Origin: SIAF01 sp046152955
GTDB taxonomy: Bacteria; Planctomycetota; Planctomycetia; Planctomycetales; Planctomycetaceae
Reading direction: 5' to 3'
DNA: 57,721 bases
Assembly: GCA_046152955.1 (NCBI GenBank)
Contig: JBJXGA010000406.1
Span: 1-57,721, forward strand
Below the pieces are notes generated by a model. It was not told the origin of the DNA and did not search any database. It saw only the letters and a list, made by a program, of their open reading frames with translations. This document shows positions 16,682 through 25,437 of this stretch, piece by piece. Numbering within the stretch: position 1 is the stretch's first letter; each line of letters opens with the position of its first letter. The position numbers were made by a program, and so were the translations under genes.

Positions 16682-17170
16682 GTGGCTTCGGAAAATAAAG
16701 AGGGGCGGAACGACAGCGGCGAAAAGGTGATTCAAATTCGCCGCTGCGCCTGCGTGGTCAAAGGGGGCCGCCGGTTCACCTTCACTGCGCTGGTGGTCTT
16801 GGGCGACAAGCGGGGACGGGTGGGCTGGGGATATGGCAAGGCCACCGAGGTTCCGCAGGCCGTAGAAAAGGCCGTCAAGGGGACCAACCGCAATTCGGTG
16901 GATGTTCCCCTGGCCGACACCACGATTCCGCACACGGTGGAAGGGCGGTTCGGAGCGGCGCGGGTGGTGCTCATTCCGGCGATGCCCGGAACGGGGGTTA
17001 TCGCCGGCAATACTGTGCGGGCGGTGCTGGAATCGGCGGGGGTGCATGACGTGCTGACCAAGTCGCGCGGCTCGACCAACCCGATGAACCTCGTGCGGGC
17101 CACGATGGACGCTTTGACGAAACTGCGGACGCGCGACCAGGTGGCGCGGCTGCGCGGAGTGACTTTCTGA
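16682..17170 (+). CDS. rpsE: 30S ribosomal protein S5
   Basis: 162 residues from GTG 16682. An ATG at 16676 is in frame but lies only 1 base after GGAGG, so the GTG (7 bases away) is the better start. Double-stranded RNA-binding motifs VVKGGRRFTFTALVVLGD and GRVGWGYGKA are clear. S5 acts in decoding fidelity and mRNA unwinding. The stop overlaps the rplO start (ATGA), so no rpmD (L30) gene lies between them. Confidence 0.96.
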   Translation: MASENKEGRNDSGEKVIQIRRCACVVKGGRRFTFTALVVLGDKRGRVGWGYGKATEVPQAVEKAVKGTNRNSVDVPLADTTIPHTVEGRFGAARVVLIPAMPGTGVIAGNTVRAVLESAGVHDVLTKSRGSTNPMNLVRATMDALTKLRTRDQVARLRGVTF

Positions 17171-17619
17171 TGATTATTAACGACGTACATCGCGGCATTA
17201 AGAAGCGTAAACACCGCAAGCGGGTGGGGCGCGGCCCCGGTTCCGGGCATGGCAAGACCGCCGGTCGCGGCGATAAGGGGCATTCCAGCCGATCGGGGTT
17301 TTCGTTCCGATTGGGATTTGAGGGGGGCCAGATGCCGATGATGCGCCGCATCGCCAAGCGGGGCTTCAACAACAAATACTTCGAGGCGCGGCTGGCGATC
17401 GTCAATCTGGCGTCGCTGGAGCAGGCGTTCGAAGCGGGGGCGACGGTCGATCCGGCGGCGCTCGTCTCGGCGGGGCTCGTCAAGGGCAAGCACGACGGCA
17501 TCAAGATTTTGGGCAATGGGGATCTGACCAAGCGATTGACGGTGAAAGCGCACGATTTTTCGGCCGCTGCGGCAGCCAAGATTGAGGCTCAGGGTGGGGC
17601 CATCGAACGACTCAATTGA
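17170..17619 (+). CDS. rplO: 50S ribosomal protein L15
   Basis: 149 residues starting within the rpsE stop codon. The Gly-rich N-terminus KRVGRGPGSGHGKTAGRGDK and FEGGQMPMMRRIAKRGF are diagnostic. L15 is a late 50S assembly protein. Translation is probably coupled to rpsE by the one-base overlap. Confidence 0.96.
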   Translation: MIINDVHRGIKKRKHRKRVGRGPGSGHGKTAGRGDKGHSSRSGFSFRLGFEGGQMPMMRRIAKRGFNNKYFEARLAIVNLASLEQAFEAGATVDPAALVSAGLVKGKHDGIKILGNGDLTKRLTVKAHDFSAAAAAKIEAQGGAIERLN

Positions 17620-17765
17620 TAGTTTCTCCCCCGCCCGGACGGCGCGACCGGCCCCTGTGGATGTTGTGGGGGTGGCGGCGGCCGGACTGGCGGCAGACAG
17701 TTGCAGCGGCGGTCTGCGAGAAGGGATGCTCCTGTCCTTTCGTTCGTTGAGAGGATGACCAGCTT

Positions 17766-19130
17766 ATGTTCGCCAAATTCAAAACCATTTTCACCATCCC
17801 GGAACTGCGGAAGAAAATCTTTCTGACGCTGTTCCTGTTGTTCGTGTATCGGCTCGGATTTTACATTCCGTTGCCCAACATCGATCAGGGGGTGATGGCG
17901 GAGAGTTTCAAGTCGATCCGCGAGCAAAAAGGGGCCCTGGCCAACACGCTCAAGATGGTCGAGTTGTTTTCCGCCTCCAGTTTCGGGAACAGCACGATTT
18001 TCGGATTGGGGATCATGCCGTACATTTCGGCGTCGATCATCCTGCAGCTTCTGGGAAGCGTGTATCCGCCGTTGGAAAAGCTGCAAAAAGAGGGGGAAGC
18101 GGGACGCAAGAAGATCAATGAATACACGCGTTACCTGACGGTGTTTCTGTGTTTCTTCCAGAGCCTGATGTGGGTCAAGTATCTGGCCAGCATGGGAGGC
18201 GGATCGCAGCAATCAATCCTCTATTCGGACTATTCCGGCTGGTGGTCGATGTTTGTCGCGGCCATGACCATGACCACCGGCACGATCTTCCTGATGTGGA
18301 TCGGCGAACAGATTGATGAATACGGGATCGGCAACGGAATCAGCTTGTTGATTATGGCGGGAATTCTGGCGCGGATTCCCTCAGCAATCCAGGAACTGTA
18401 CGCCAAATACATTGCTGGAGGGGTGCATATCGGCGGACAGGGGGGGATCGAAGGAGCACTGATTCTGCTGATCCTGTTCATCGCGGTGATCGGGGTGGTG
18501 ATCGCCATCACCCAGGGACAACGTCGCATTCCGACGCAAAGCGCCAAACACGTTCGCGGGCGCAAGGTGTTTGGCGGACAGCGTCAGTTCCTGCCGCTCA
18601 AGGTCAATCAGGCGGGTGTGATGCCGATCATCTTCGCCTCCAGTCTGTTGATGTTCCCCAATTTTCTGTTTCAATGGCTGGGGAGCACGTCGTTGGGAGA
18701 GTGGTGGCTTGTACGTCAGTTGGCGGGAGCGTTCAATGGCAGCGAACGCGGATTTATTTACAACCTGTGCTACATCAGCCTGATCTACTTTTTCTGCTAC
18801 TTCTGGACGGCGATCACTTTCAATCCCAAGGACATGGCCAACAATCTTAAGGATTACGGCAGTTTCATCCCTGGGCATCGTCCGGGAAGGCGGACCGCCG
18901 AATACCTGGAGCGGGTGATGGTCCGGATCACGTATGTCGGGGCGGCGTTCCTGGCCCTGGTGGCGGTGATCCCCACGGTGGTTCAGAACTTTCTCGACAT
19001 CGACTTTGCGATCGCCAGCTTTTTCGGAGGAACGGGGCTGCTCATCGTCGTTTCGGTCGGACTCGACCTGGTGCAGAAAATCGACAGCCATCTGGTCATG
19101 CGCAATTACGGAGGCTTGCTGGAGTCGTAG
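17766..19130 (+). CDS. secY: Preprotein translocase subunit SecY
   Basis: 454 residues with about ten hydrophobic segments. Diagnostic motifs are FGLGIMPYISASIILQLL, GIGNGISLLIMAGI, FLPLKVNQAGVMPIIFASSL and PKDMANNLKDYGSFIPG. SecY is the pore of the Sec translocon in the cytoplasmic membrane and exports the many signal-peptide proteins seen later in this window. It follows rplO after 146 bases and precedes map directly; no adk lies between them. Confidence 0.98.
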   Translation: MFAKFKTIFTIPELRKKIFLTLFLLFVYRLGFYIPLPNIDQGVMAESFKSIREQKGALANTLKMVELFSASSFGNSTIFGLGIMPYISASIILQLLGSVYPPLEKLQKEGEAGRKKINEYTRYLTVFLCFFQSLMWVKYLASMGGGSQQSILYSDYSGWWSMFVAAMTMTTGTIFLMWIGEQIDEYGIGNGISLLIMAGILARIPSAIQELYAKYIAGGVHIGGQGGIEGALILLILFIAVIGVVIAITQGQRRIPTQSAKHVRGRKVFGGQRQFLPLKVNQAGVMPIIFASSLLMFPNFLFQWLGSTSLGEWWLVRQLAGAFNGSERGFIYNLCYISLIYFFCYFWTAITFNPKDMANNLKDYGSFIPGHRPGRRTAEYLERVMVRITYVGAAFLALVAVIPTVVQNFLDIDFAIASFFGGTGLLIVVSVGLDLVQKIDSHLVMRNYGGLLES

Positions 19131-19154
19131 TCGGCCCCTGGGCGGCCGACGACG

Positions 19155-19961
19155 ATGGGCGAGAACGGAGCGTATGGCGTGATTTCTCTGAAGCGTCCGC
19201 GTGAAATCGAGATGATGCGCGAGGCGGGCCGGTTGGTGGGGCGAGCACATCGACTGATTCGCGGCATGGTGGAGCCGGGAGTGATGACCGGCGAGATCGA
19301 CCTGGCGGTGGAAAAGCTGTTCGCCCAGGAGGGGGCCACGCCGCTGTTTAAGGGAGTGCCCAATGCCACCCCGGGACGAAAGGCGTTTCCGTCGGTGTGC
19401 TGTATTTCTGTGAATGAACAGGTGGTGCATGGCATCCCCGGAAACCGGCGGTTGGAAGCCGGAGACATAGTCAAGGTTGACACCGGGTGCAAATTGAACG
19501 GCTGGTGCGGCGACTCGGCCTGGTCTTACGCCGTGGGGCAGATCGACGCCACCAAGCAGCGGCTGATGAAGATTGGAGAAGAAAACCTGTTGTTGGCGAT
19601 CCGCGAGGCGGGGCGCGCGGTGCGGTGGTCGGAGGTGGCGGTGGCCATGGAAAAGCACGTCCGGCAGGCCGGATTCAGCGTGGTGGAGCAGTTCGTCGGG
19701 CATGGCATCGGTCGGGAAATGCATGAGGATCCGCAGGTTCCCAATTTTTTGAGCGCGCAGCTCAAGCGGCATGATTTCCGGCTGGAGCCGGGGCTGGTGC
19801 TGGCCATCGAGCCGATGGTCAACGCCGGCTCGAAGAACGTGCGGGTGATGAAGGACCACTGGACGGTCGAGACCAAGGATCGCAAACCGAGCGTCCATTT
19901 TGAACATACGGTGGCCCTGACCGAATCCGGGCCGGAGATTTTGACGCTGTGCGGGGAATAG
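19155..19961 (+). CDS. map: Methionine aminopeptidase, type I
   Basis: 268 residues. It removes N-terminal Met from new proteins. Metal and catalytic residues are visible: VVHGIP (His), VDTGCKLNGWCGDSAW (two Asp), GHGIGREMHEDP (His), AIEPM (Glu) and HFEHTVALTE (Glu). There is no N-terminal zinc-finger extension. It lies 24 bases after secY in the spc order (secY-adk-map elsewhere), here without adk. Confidence 0.96.
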   Translation: MGENGAYGVISLKRPREIEMMREAGRLVGRAHRLIRGMVEPGVMTGEIDLAVEKLFAQEGATPLFKGVPNATPGRKAFPSVCCISVNEQVVHGIPGNRRLEAGDIVKVDTGCKLNGWCGDSAWSYAVGQIDATKQRLMKIGEENLLLAIREAGRAVRWSEVAVAMEKHVRQAGFSVVEQFVGHGIGREMHEDPQVPNFLSAQLKRHDFRLEPGLVLAIEPMVNAGSKNVRVMKDHWTVETKDRKPSVHFEHTVALTESGPEILTLCGE

Positions 19962-19995
19962 TCGCTGAAAATCGGGAATTCTCCTCGCCGTTGGC

Positions 19996-20025
19996 TTGTG
20001 AATTTCAGTCCCATTGACATATAAT
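19996..20025 (+). promoter_or_regulatory. Promoter for rpmJ and the alpha operon
   Basis: TTGTGA (19996-20001), 18-base spacer and a perfect TATAAT (20020-20025). Predicted start near 20032, about 43 bases before rpmJ. It lies in the only gap between map and rpmJ, so the alpha-type genes can be expressed separately. Confidence 0.6.
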
Positions 20026-20074
20026 CCGGGGTCCGACCAGTTCGGCGATCCGGCCGTTTTTTTTGTGAAGAGCC

Positions 20075-20191
20075 ATGAAGATTCGATCCAGCGTGAAACG
20101 CATCTGTGAAGGTTGCAAAATCGTCCGTCGGAAGGGGCGGGTGTATGTGATTTGTTCGGCGAATCCGCGGCATAAGCAGCGTCAGGGGTAA
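20075..20191 (+). CDS. rpmJ: 50S ribosomal protein L36
   Basis: 38 residues, ATG 20075 to TAA 20191. It is the zinc-ribbon form: C11, C14, C27 and H33 (ICEGCKIVRRKGRVYVIC, then NPRHKQRQG). This is one of the smallest ribosomal proteins and is located between map and rpsM as in many genomes. No infA precedes it. Confidence 0.95.
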   Translation: MKIRSSVKRICEGCKIVRRKGRVYVICSANPRHKQRQG

Positions 20192-20313
20192 GCGGCGGGC
20201 CGCCGGATTCCCACGCCAACGCCCCCCCCTGGGGAGCGTGTTGGGAACCCCCTTTCCGGCCGGCAAGCACCCGGCATCCATGTGCAGTCCTTTTTTTCTT
20301 CGGAGTTTTCCGC

Positions 20314-20697
20314 ATGCCGCGTATTTCCGGCGTTGACATTCCAGGTGACAAGCCGACCTACATCTCGCTGGGGTATCTCTACGGGATCGGTCGCACGACG
20401 GCGATTCGCATTTGCCGCGCGCTGGGGATCGACTTGCAGCGGCCGGCCAAGGAAATGAGCGATGACGATCTGGCCCGCGTGGCCAATTACCTCGACAAAG
20501 AATTCACGATTGAAGGGCAGTTGCGCCGCAAGGTGCAGCAGGACATTTCGCGGTTGCGGGACATTGGCTGCTACCGGGGGTTGCGTCATCGGCGCGGCTT
20601 GCCGGTCCGTGGCCAGCGAACCCGCACCAATGCGCGGACCCGCAAAGGGGTTCGCAAGACGGTGGCTGGCAAAAAGGGTGTCAAAGAAATGCGGTGA
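20314..20697 (+). CDS. rpsM: 30S ribosomal protein S13
   Basis: 127 residues. PRISGVDIPGDKPTYISLGY, GIGRTTAIRICRALGI and the C-terminal RGQRTRTNARTRKG are diagnostic. S13 forms bridges to the large subunit and contacts P-site tRNA. It heads the alpha-type cluster rpsM-rpsK-rpsD-rpoA-rplQ. Confidence 0.97.
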   Translation: MPRISGVDIPGDKPTYISLGYLYGIGRTTAIRICRALGIDLQRPAKEMSDDDLARVANYLDKEFTIEGQLRRKVQQDISRLRDIGCYRGLRHRRGLPVRGQRTRTNARTRKGVRKTVAGKKGVKEMR

Positions 20698-20844
20698 GCC
20701 GGCGCGGTGGCCAGTGTTCGATACCTCCCTGGGGGTGCTCCTCGCGTGGCAATCGAGAGAAGGCTGGCCGCCGGTTCAACAGGTGCGGCAGATTGGCGTG
20801 GGGCGGTTTCGAGTCTGCGGTTCTAAAGGTCAAGGAGTTTGCGT

Positions 20845-21225
20845 GTGAGTAAGGCGGTTCGCAAAAAAGTGCGTCGCAACGTCACGCGGGCAATCGCCCA
20901 CGTGAAGGCCACGTTCAACAACACCACGGTCACGATCACCGATGTCAATGGGGACGTCTTGTGCTGGGCCACGGCGGGGACGTCCGGGTTCAAAGGGAGC
21001 CGCAAGAGCACTCCCTTTGCCGCCCAGCGCGCCGCGGAAACCTGCGCCGAAAAAGCGGCGAAGTTCGGGGTGAAAGAAATTGAGGTGCGGGTCAAGGGAC
21101 CCGGTTCAGGACGGGAGAGCGCCATCACGGGATTGCAGTCGGCCGGATTGACGGTCCGGGCGATCGAAGACGTGACGCCGCTGCCGCACAACGGTTGCCG
21201 CCCCCCCAAACGGCGGCGCGTCTAG
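20845..21225 (+). CDS. rpsK: 30S ribosomal protein S11
   Basis: 126 residues from GTG 20845, 7 bases after AAGGAG. The family hallmarks are AHVKATFNNTTVTITD, FKGSRKSTPFAAQRAAE and the C-terminal HNGCRPPKRRRV. S11 lies in the platform at the E site. It stands in the standard order after rpsM. Confidence 0.97.
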   Translation: MSKAVRKKVRRNVTRAIAHVKATFNNTTVTITDVNGDVLCWATAGTSGFKGSRKSTPFAAQRAAETCAEKAAKFGVKEIEVRVKGPGSGRESAITGLQSAGLTVRAIEDVTPLPHNGCRPPKRRRV

Positions 21226-21375
21226 CGGACGGGGCAGATCGCACCGCGGCCGATTGTGCCGCGGTCGCGGGAAGACCGGGGACCATCGGACAATGGCCTT
21301 GGAGGCGGGGCGAACCTGCCGGGATCGCCAACAGTTATTTGATTCATCGAGTCGAGACACGGATACCAAACGACC

Positions 21376-22005
21376 ATGGGACGCTACACGGGACCGGTTT
21401 GCAGATTGTGCCGCAGGGAAGGGGTCAAACTTTTTCTCAAGTCGCTCCGTTGCGATTCCCCCAAGTGCGCGATTGAGCGGCGCGGGGATCAGCAGCCGGG
21501 GATGCACATCGTCAAACGTCGCAAGAGCAGCGACTACGGCGCCCGCCTGCGCGAGAAGCAAAAGGTGAAGCGATATTACGGAGTGTTCGAGCGGCAGTTT
21601 CGCCGGTACATGGATCTGGCCGGACGGTCGAAGGGCAACACCGGCAGCACGCTGATGAGCCTGCTGGAGCGGCGGTTGGACAACATCGTGCATCGGCTGG
21701 GGTTTGCCGGTTCACGGCGCGCGGCGCGGCAGTTGGTGTGCCACGGGCACATTTGCGTCAATGGCCGCAAAGTGAATATTCCCAGCTACCTGGTGGATGC
21801 GGGAGACACGATCACCGTCAAGTCGCGTCCCAAGAGCACCCGCTACGTGCGGCAAAGCCTGGAGGGGTTCACCGGACGGGTGCCCGAGTTTTTGAGCGTT
21901 GACTCGGGAGAGTCTCCCGAGGGGAAGGTCTTGCGACTGCCGGGAATCGACGATGTTTCGATTCCCGTGCAACCGGCGCTGATCATCGAATTGCTGTCGA
22001 AATAG
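21376..22005 (+). CDS. rpsD: 30S ribosomal protein S4, zinc-binding form
   Basis: 209 residues. The N-terminus carries four cysteines C9, C12, C26 and C31 (the zinc-binding C+ type). The S4 RNA-binding domain is clear: LERRLDNIVHRLGFAGSRR and GHICVNGRKVNIPSYLV. S4 nucleates 16S folding and in E. coli represses the alpha operon. It precedes rpoA by 28 bases. Confidence 0.97.
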   Translation: MGRYTGPVCRLCRREGVKLFLKSLRCDSPKCAIERRGDQQPGMHIVKRRKSSDYGARLREKQKVKRYYGVFERQFRRYMDLAGRSKGNTGSTLMSLLERRLDNIVHRLGFAGSRRAARQLVCHGHICVNGRKVNIPSYLVDAGDTITVKSRPKSTRYVRQSLEGFTGRVPEFLSVDSGESPEGKVLRLPGIDDVSIPVQPALIIELLSK

Positions 22006-22033
22006 CCGATTCACTTTTCTGGGAGACGTTGCG

Positions 22034-23047
22034 ATGCGAATTCGTTGGCGCGGACTGGAGCTTCCCAGTCGGCTGATTCCCGATCCGGACACCGCCACCG
22101 GCACGTATGCCAAGTTTGTCGCCGAACCGTTTGAGCGCGGATTCGGAGTGACGATCGGCAACAGCCTCAGGCGGATTTTGTTGTCCAGCCTGGAGGGGAG
22201 CGCCGTCACGCAGATCAAGATTCAGGGGATTCAGCACGAGTTCTCGACGATTCCCGGAATCGTCGAGGACATCACCGACATTGTGCTGAACATCAAGTCG
22301 CTGGTGGTGAAAAATCACGGTCCCGACAAGCGCGTATTGCGGATCGAACGCAAAGAAGCGGGGGTCGTCACCGGGGCGGACATTCTCCCCGATTCGATGG
22401 TGGAAGTCCTCAGCCGCGACCTGGTGATCGCCACCATGACCGACGCTGTGCCGTTTGTGATGGAGCTGACGGTGGAAAATGGCCGCGGGTACGTCCCGGC
22501 GACCGAGCACTATCAGCGCAATCCGGAGATCGGGGTCATCCCGGTCGACGCCATTTATTCGCCGGTGACGCGCGTCCGCTACAAGATCGAGGACACCCGC
22601 GTCGGCCAGCGGACGAACTACGACAAACTGACGATGGAAATCTGGACCAACGGGACGATCCATCCCGAAATGGCTCTGGTCGAGGCGGCGAAGATTCTCC
22701 GCAAGCACCTGAGCCCGTTCGTCACCTACCGCGAACCGGGCCCCGAACTGCCTCCCGACCGCGGCCTGCACGGCATCACCGAAGCGACCGGATATTCTCC
22801 GCTCGATCTGGAACTGGAAGAAAAACTGGGGCGGAGCCTGGCGGAGTTGAACCTCTCCGTGCGGGCCACCAACTGCCTGGAATCGGAAGGGATCAACACC
22901 GTCCGCGACCTGGTGGGACGCACCGAAGAACAATTGTTGCAGGTTCGGAATTTTGGCGAGACGACGCTGCAGGAAGTTAAGGATCGCCTGGGGGCCATCA
23001 GCCTCCGTTTGGGAATGCGGATTTCCTCCGCCTCGCGCGCCAAGTGA
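22034..23047 (+). CDS. rpoA: RNA polymerase alpha subunit
   Basis: 337 residues. The N-terminal assembly domain has FGVTIGNSLRRILLSSLEG and IPGIVEDITDIVLNIKSL. The C-terminal domain has LNLSVRATNCLESEGI with the Arg that binds UP-element DNA and activators, then VRNFGETTLQEVKDRL. Length and order are standard. It serves as the scaffold for beta and beta-prime assembly. Confidence 0.98.
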   Translation: MRIRWRGLELPSRLIPDPDTATGTYAKFVAEPFERGFGVTIGNSLRRILLSSLEGSAVTQIKIQGIQHEFSTIPGIVEDITDIVLNIKSLVVKNHGPDKRVLRIERKEAGVVTGADILPDSMVEVLSRDLVIATMTDAVPFVMELTVENGRGYVPATEHYQRNPEIGVIPVDAIYSPVTRVRYKIEDTRVGQRTNYDKLTMEIWTNGTIHPEMALVEAAKILRKHLSPFVTYREPGPELPPDRGLHGITEATGYSPLDLELEEKLGRSLAELNLSVRATNCLESEGINTVRDLVGRTEEQLLQVRNFGETTLQEVKDRLGAISLRLGMRISSASRAK

Positions 23048-23121
23048 CCCGACGTTTTGAATAAGACGCGGGGGGCATTCCACCCCCCGCTATGATCAGC
23101 CAGCCATCAGGGCAAAGACCC

Positions 23122-23769
23122 ATGCGACATCGAATGAGGGGCCGCACGCTCGGCCGCAATGCATCCCATCGTAAAGCCATGTTCAGCAACATGGCCGCCA
23201 GTTTCATCCGCACCGTGCGGATCGACGAGGAATCGAAGGAGAAGCCCAAGGTTCCGGGTCGGATCGTCACGACCCTGCCCAAGGCCAAGGAGTTGCGCCC
23301 CTTCATCGAAAAGCTGGTGACGCTGGCGCGGCATGCCCGCGTTCACGAACTGGCCGCGGCGCCGTTCGCCACCGCCGCCAAGCGGAATACTCCCGAATGG
23401 AAGGCGTGGCGCGAGTCCGAGACGTATCGCAAGTGGAATCAGGCGATCGCCCCGGCGGTCCGCGCCCGCCGCAAGGCGTTTTCGGTGCTCCGCGACAAGC
23501 TAGCGGTTCAAATCCTGTTCCATGAATTGGCCGAACGGTTTGAGTTCCGCGAAGGGGGTTACACCCGCGTGCTCCGTCTGGCCAGTTTTCGGCTGGGAGA
23601 CGCCGGGCAGCAGGCAATCATCGAGTTCGTCGGCGTCCACGATCGCGCCAAAAAGCGGCGTTCTCGCCCGGCCTCCATACCCGTCGTGGCCCCCACAGCG
23701 CCAGCCGGTTCCGCCGAGGCTCCTGCCGCCCCGCAACCCGCCGCCGCGGAAGGCACGTCTGAGGGTTGA
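23122..23769 (+). CDS. rplQ: 50S ribosomal protein L17, enlarged
   Basis: 215 residues from ATG 23122 (MRHRMRGRTLGRNASHR); E. coli L17 has 127. Core motifs TTLPKAKELRP, LAVQILFHELAERF and GGYTRVLRLASFRLGD are intact. Three additions explain the size: a basic insert at about 31-48, a Trp/Ala-rich insert at about 75-113 and an Ala/Pro-rich tail after about 180. It ends the ribosomal block; no clear terminator follows, only eroded sequence to 24010. Confidence 0.95.
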   Translation: MRHRMRGRTLGRNASHRKAMFSNMAASFIRTVRIDEESKEKPKVPGRIVTTLPKAKELRPFIEKLVTLARHARVHELAAAPFATAAKRNTPEWKAWRESETYRKWNQAIAPAVRARRKAFSVLRDKLAVQILFHELAERFEFREGGYTRVLRLASFRLGDAGQQAIIEFVGVHDRAKKRRSRPASIPVVAPTAPAGSAEAPAAPQPAAAEGTSEG

Positions 23770-24010
23770 TCTGCGGGTTAGTCCAACTCGCTGCGCTGAC
23801 TAGCGCGAACACTCGTTAGCGCCGCCTGCGCAGTTAGCATTACAGCGCACTTTGCTAATCAACCCCCTATCCGAGAGCAGTTGAACAGGAGATCGCAGAG
23901 GTCGCAGAGAGATACTGTGTGGTGTCAATTCCCTGCCGAACGTTGCTTTGCGTTCGCTTGTTGCAGATTTACATCATCGTCCAAGCTTTTCGCAAACGTG
24001 CGCTGTCGTG

Positions 24011-24631
24011 TTAGATATCGGGATCGGTCCGAATCGCCCGAATCACGTCACGAGATCCCCCGTTGATTGCCCACTCTTCGAGCGACATCCCGTAGACCAC
24101 AACGCCTTCGCGAACGGCGCCGGCCCGCAGCAATCGACGAACGCCCCAAGCCCATTTCCCGTAAACCGCGTAGTACAGAGCGCATCCTCCGTCCCGGCAG
24201 CGATGGTTGACATCAACGCCACTGTGTAACAACAGTTCAACAACCCCTCTGCGACGCCAGACGACGGCGGCCGTAAGCGCCGTTTCCGATTCGTAGGTTT
24301 CGGCGTCCAAATCCGCTCCGGCTGAAATCAGCAATCTCAAGGCTGGCAGAGAGAGCGATGCGCCACCTATGTACATTGCAGAACGTCCCAGGCTATCCAC
24401 CGAGTTGAGATCCGCGTTGTAATTCAGAAGTGACTGCAGCAACGCCACACTTGCTCCGGACTGAGCGGCAACCATAAGCGGCGTGCAGCCACGTTCGTCG
24501 CGAGCATTGACTGATGCGCCACTGAAAAGCAATTGCCGCACCTGGGCGATGCGCTTCGCTTCGCAAGCGAGATGCAAATCGGTCGTCCTGGCGCGAGAGT
24601 GCGTCTTTCGAGGATTGATCTTCTTTGGCAT
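24011..24631 (-). CDS. Ankyrin-repeat protein
   Basis: 206 residues from ATG 24631 (MPKKINPRKTHSR); the upstream open frame lacks homology. About five ankyrin repeats run from 17 to 190, recognisable by DLHLACEAKRIAQVRQLL, GCTPLMVAAQSG, SLGRSAMYIGGA and ESETALTAAVVW. No signal peptide, so it is likely cytoplasmic and acts in protein binding; the partner is unknown. It converges on rplQ and stands alone. Confidence 0.85.
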   Translation of the reverse strand: MPKKINPRKTHSRARTTDLHLACEAKRIAQVRQLLFSGASVNARDERGCTPLMVAAQSGASVALLQSLLNYNADLNSVDSLGRSAMYIGGASLSLPALRLLISAGADLDAETYESETALTAAVVWRRRGVVELLLHSGVDVNHRCRDGGCALYYAVYGKWAWGVRRLLRAGAVREGVVVYGMSLEEWAINGGSRDVIRAIRTDPDI

Positions 24632-24743
24632 ACTGACGCCTCGGGCTTTTAGCGTAATGCGCGCATTTGTTTTTGGATAGTCGCATCTTGCGGGCCGCGC
24701 CGAAAGATTGCTCTTCCGGCGTTTTGGCTGGGAGATTACCCTA

Positions 24744-24782
24744 CGCACCTGGAATTCCCCATGGGTTGGGAATCCAGGTGCG
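24744..24782. repeat. Hairpin-forming palindrome
   Basis: CGCACCTGGAATTCCC (24744-24759) and GGGAATCCAGGTGCG (24768-24782) are complementary apart from one bulged A, with an 8-base loop. No T-run follows, so it is probably an intergenic repeat or an mRNA structure between the divergent ankyrin and metallopeptidase genes rather than a terminator. Confidence 0.75.
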
Positions 24783-24833
24783 TCACCTGGCTGATCACCC
24801 GTCACTGGACGCGAGAAAGGATGCTCTCGCTGC

Positions 24834-25421
24834 ATGTCGCCGCTGCCTCCGTTTGATTTCACGGCCGCCATGCGCCGGTTGTGTCACGATGTGACGCTGC
24901 GGCTGGAGGCGTTTTCCCACGTGCGAATGGATGAGGTGGCGGTGACGTTTGCCCAGGCGCGCCGCCGGGTCTCGTTCGGATTGCAGGCCAAGCTCACTCC
25001 GCTGCGCTTCGCAGGGGGCGCTCTGACTACGGTCCGTCGTGGCCGGGTCTATGCCATCCAGCGCTGGTTCGCGGGGGATCAGGAGATGCTCTACATCCTG
25101 ACCTTTTATCTGCCGCGCTTTCTGGATCAGAGCTTTCGCGAAAAAATGATCACGGTGATGCACGAGCTGTACCACATCAGTCCGCGCTTTGACGGGGACA
25201 TCCGCCGACTGGAGGGGCATTATCATGTCCACTCCCACAGCCAAAAGGCTTACGACGCAGCGATGGGAAAGCTGGTGGACGAGTATCTGGCCAGACGCCC
25301 CCCGCGCGAACTGTACCAGTTCCTGGATTTCAACTATCGCCACCTGGTCACGCGCTATGGGAGCGTCGTGGGAATCCGCATACCAAATCCCAAACTCGTG
25401 CCGCTTCCCAAGTCGGCTTGA
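24834..25421 (+). CDS. Putative HExxH metallopeptidase
   Basis: 195 residues. The zinc motif HELYH lies at 110-114 (MITVMHELYHISPRFDGD), followed by HYHVHSHSQKAYD with further His residues that may complete the site. This matches a small family of putative (phage-type) metallopeptidases; the physiological substrate is unknown. No signal peptide, so cytoplasmic. The protein is well conserved in motif terms and likely functional. It converges with the Gly-rich gene downstream. Confidence 0.75.
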   Translation: MSPLPPFDFTAAMRRLCHDVTLRLEAFSHVRMDEVAVTFAQARRRVSFGLQAKLTPLRFAGGALTTVRRGRVYAIQRWFAGDQEMLYILTFYLPRFLDQSFREKMITVMHELYHISPRFDGDIRRLEGHYHVHSHSQKAYDAAMGKLVDEYLARRPPRELYQFLDFNYRHLVTRYGSVVGIRIPNPKLVPLPKSA

Positions 25422-25437
25422 TCGGCAAAGTCCCTGG

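Noticed and set aside
18381..20351. Minus-strand open frame of 656 codons opposite secY, map and rpmJ
   Set aside because: It spans several genuine genes on the other strand and their gaps; no domain or ribosome-binding site.
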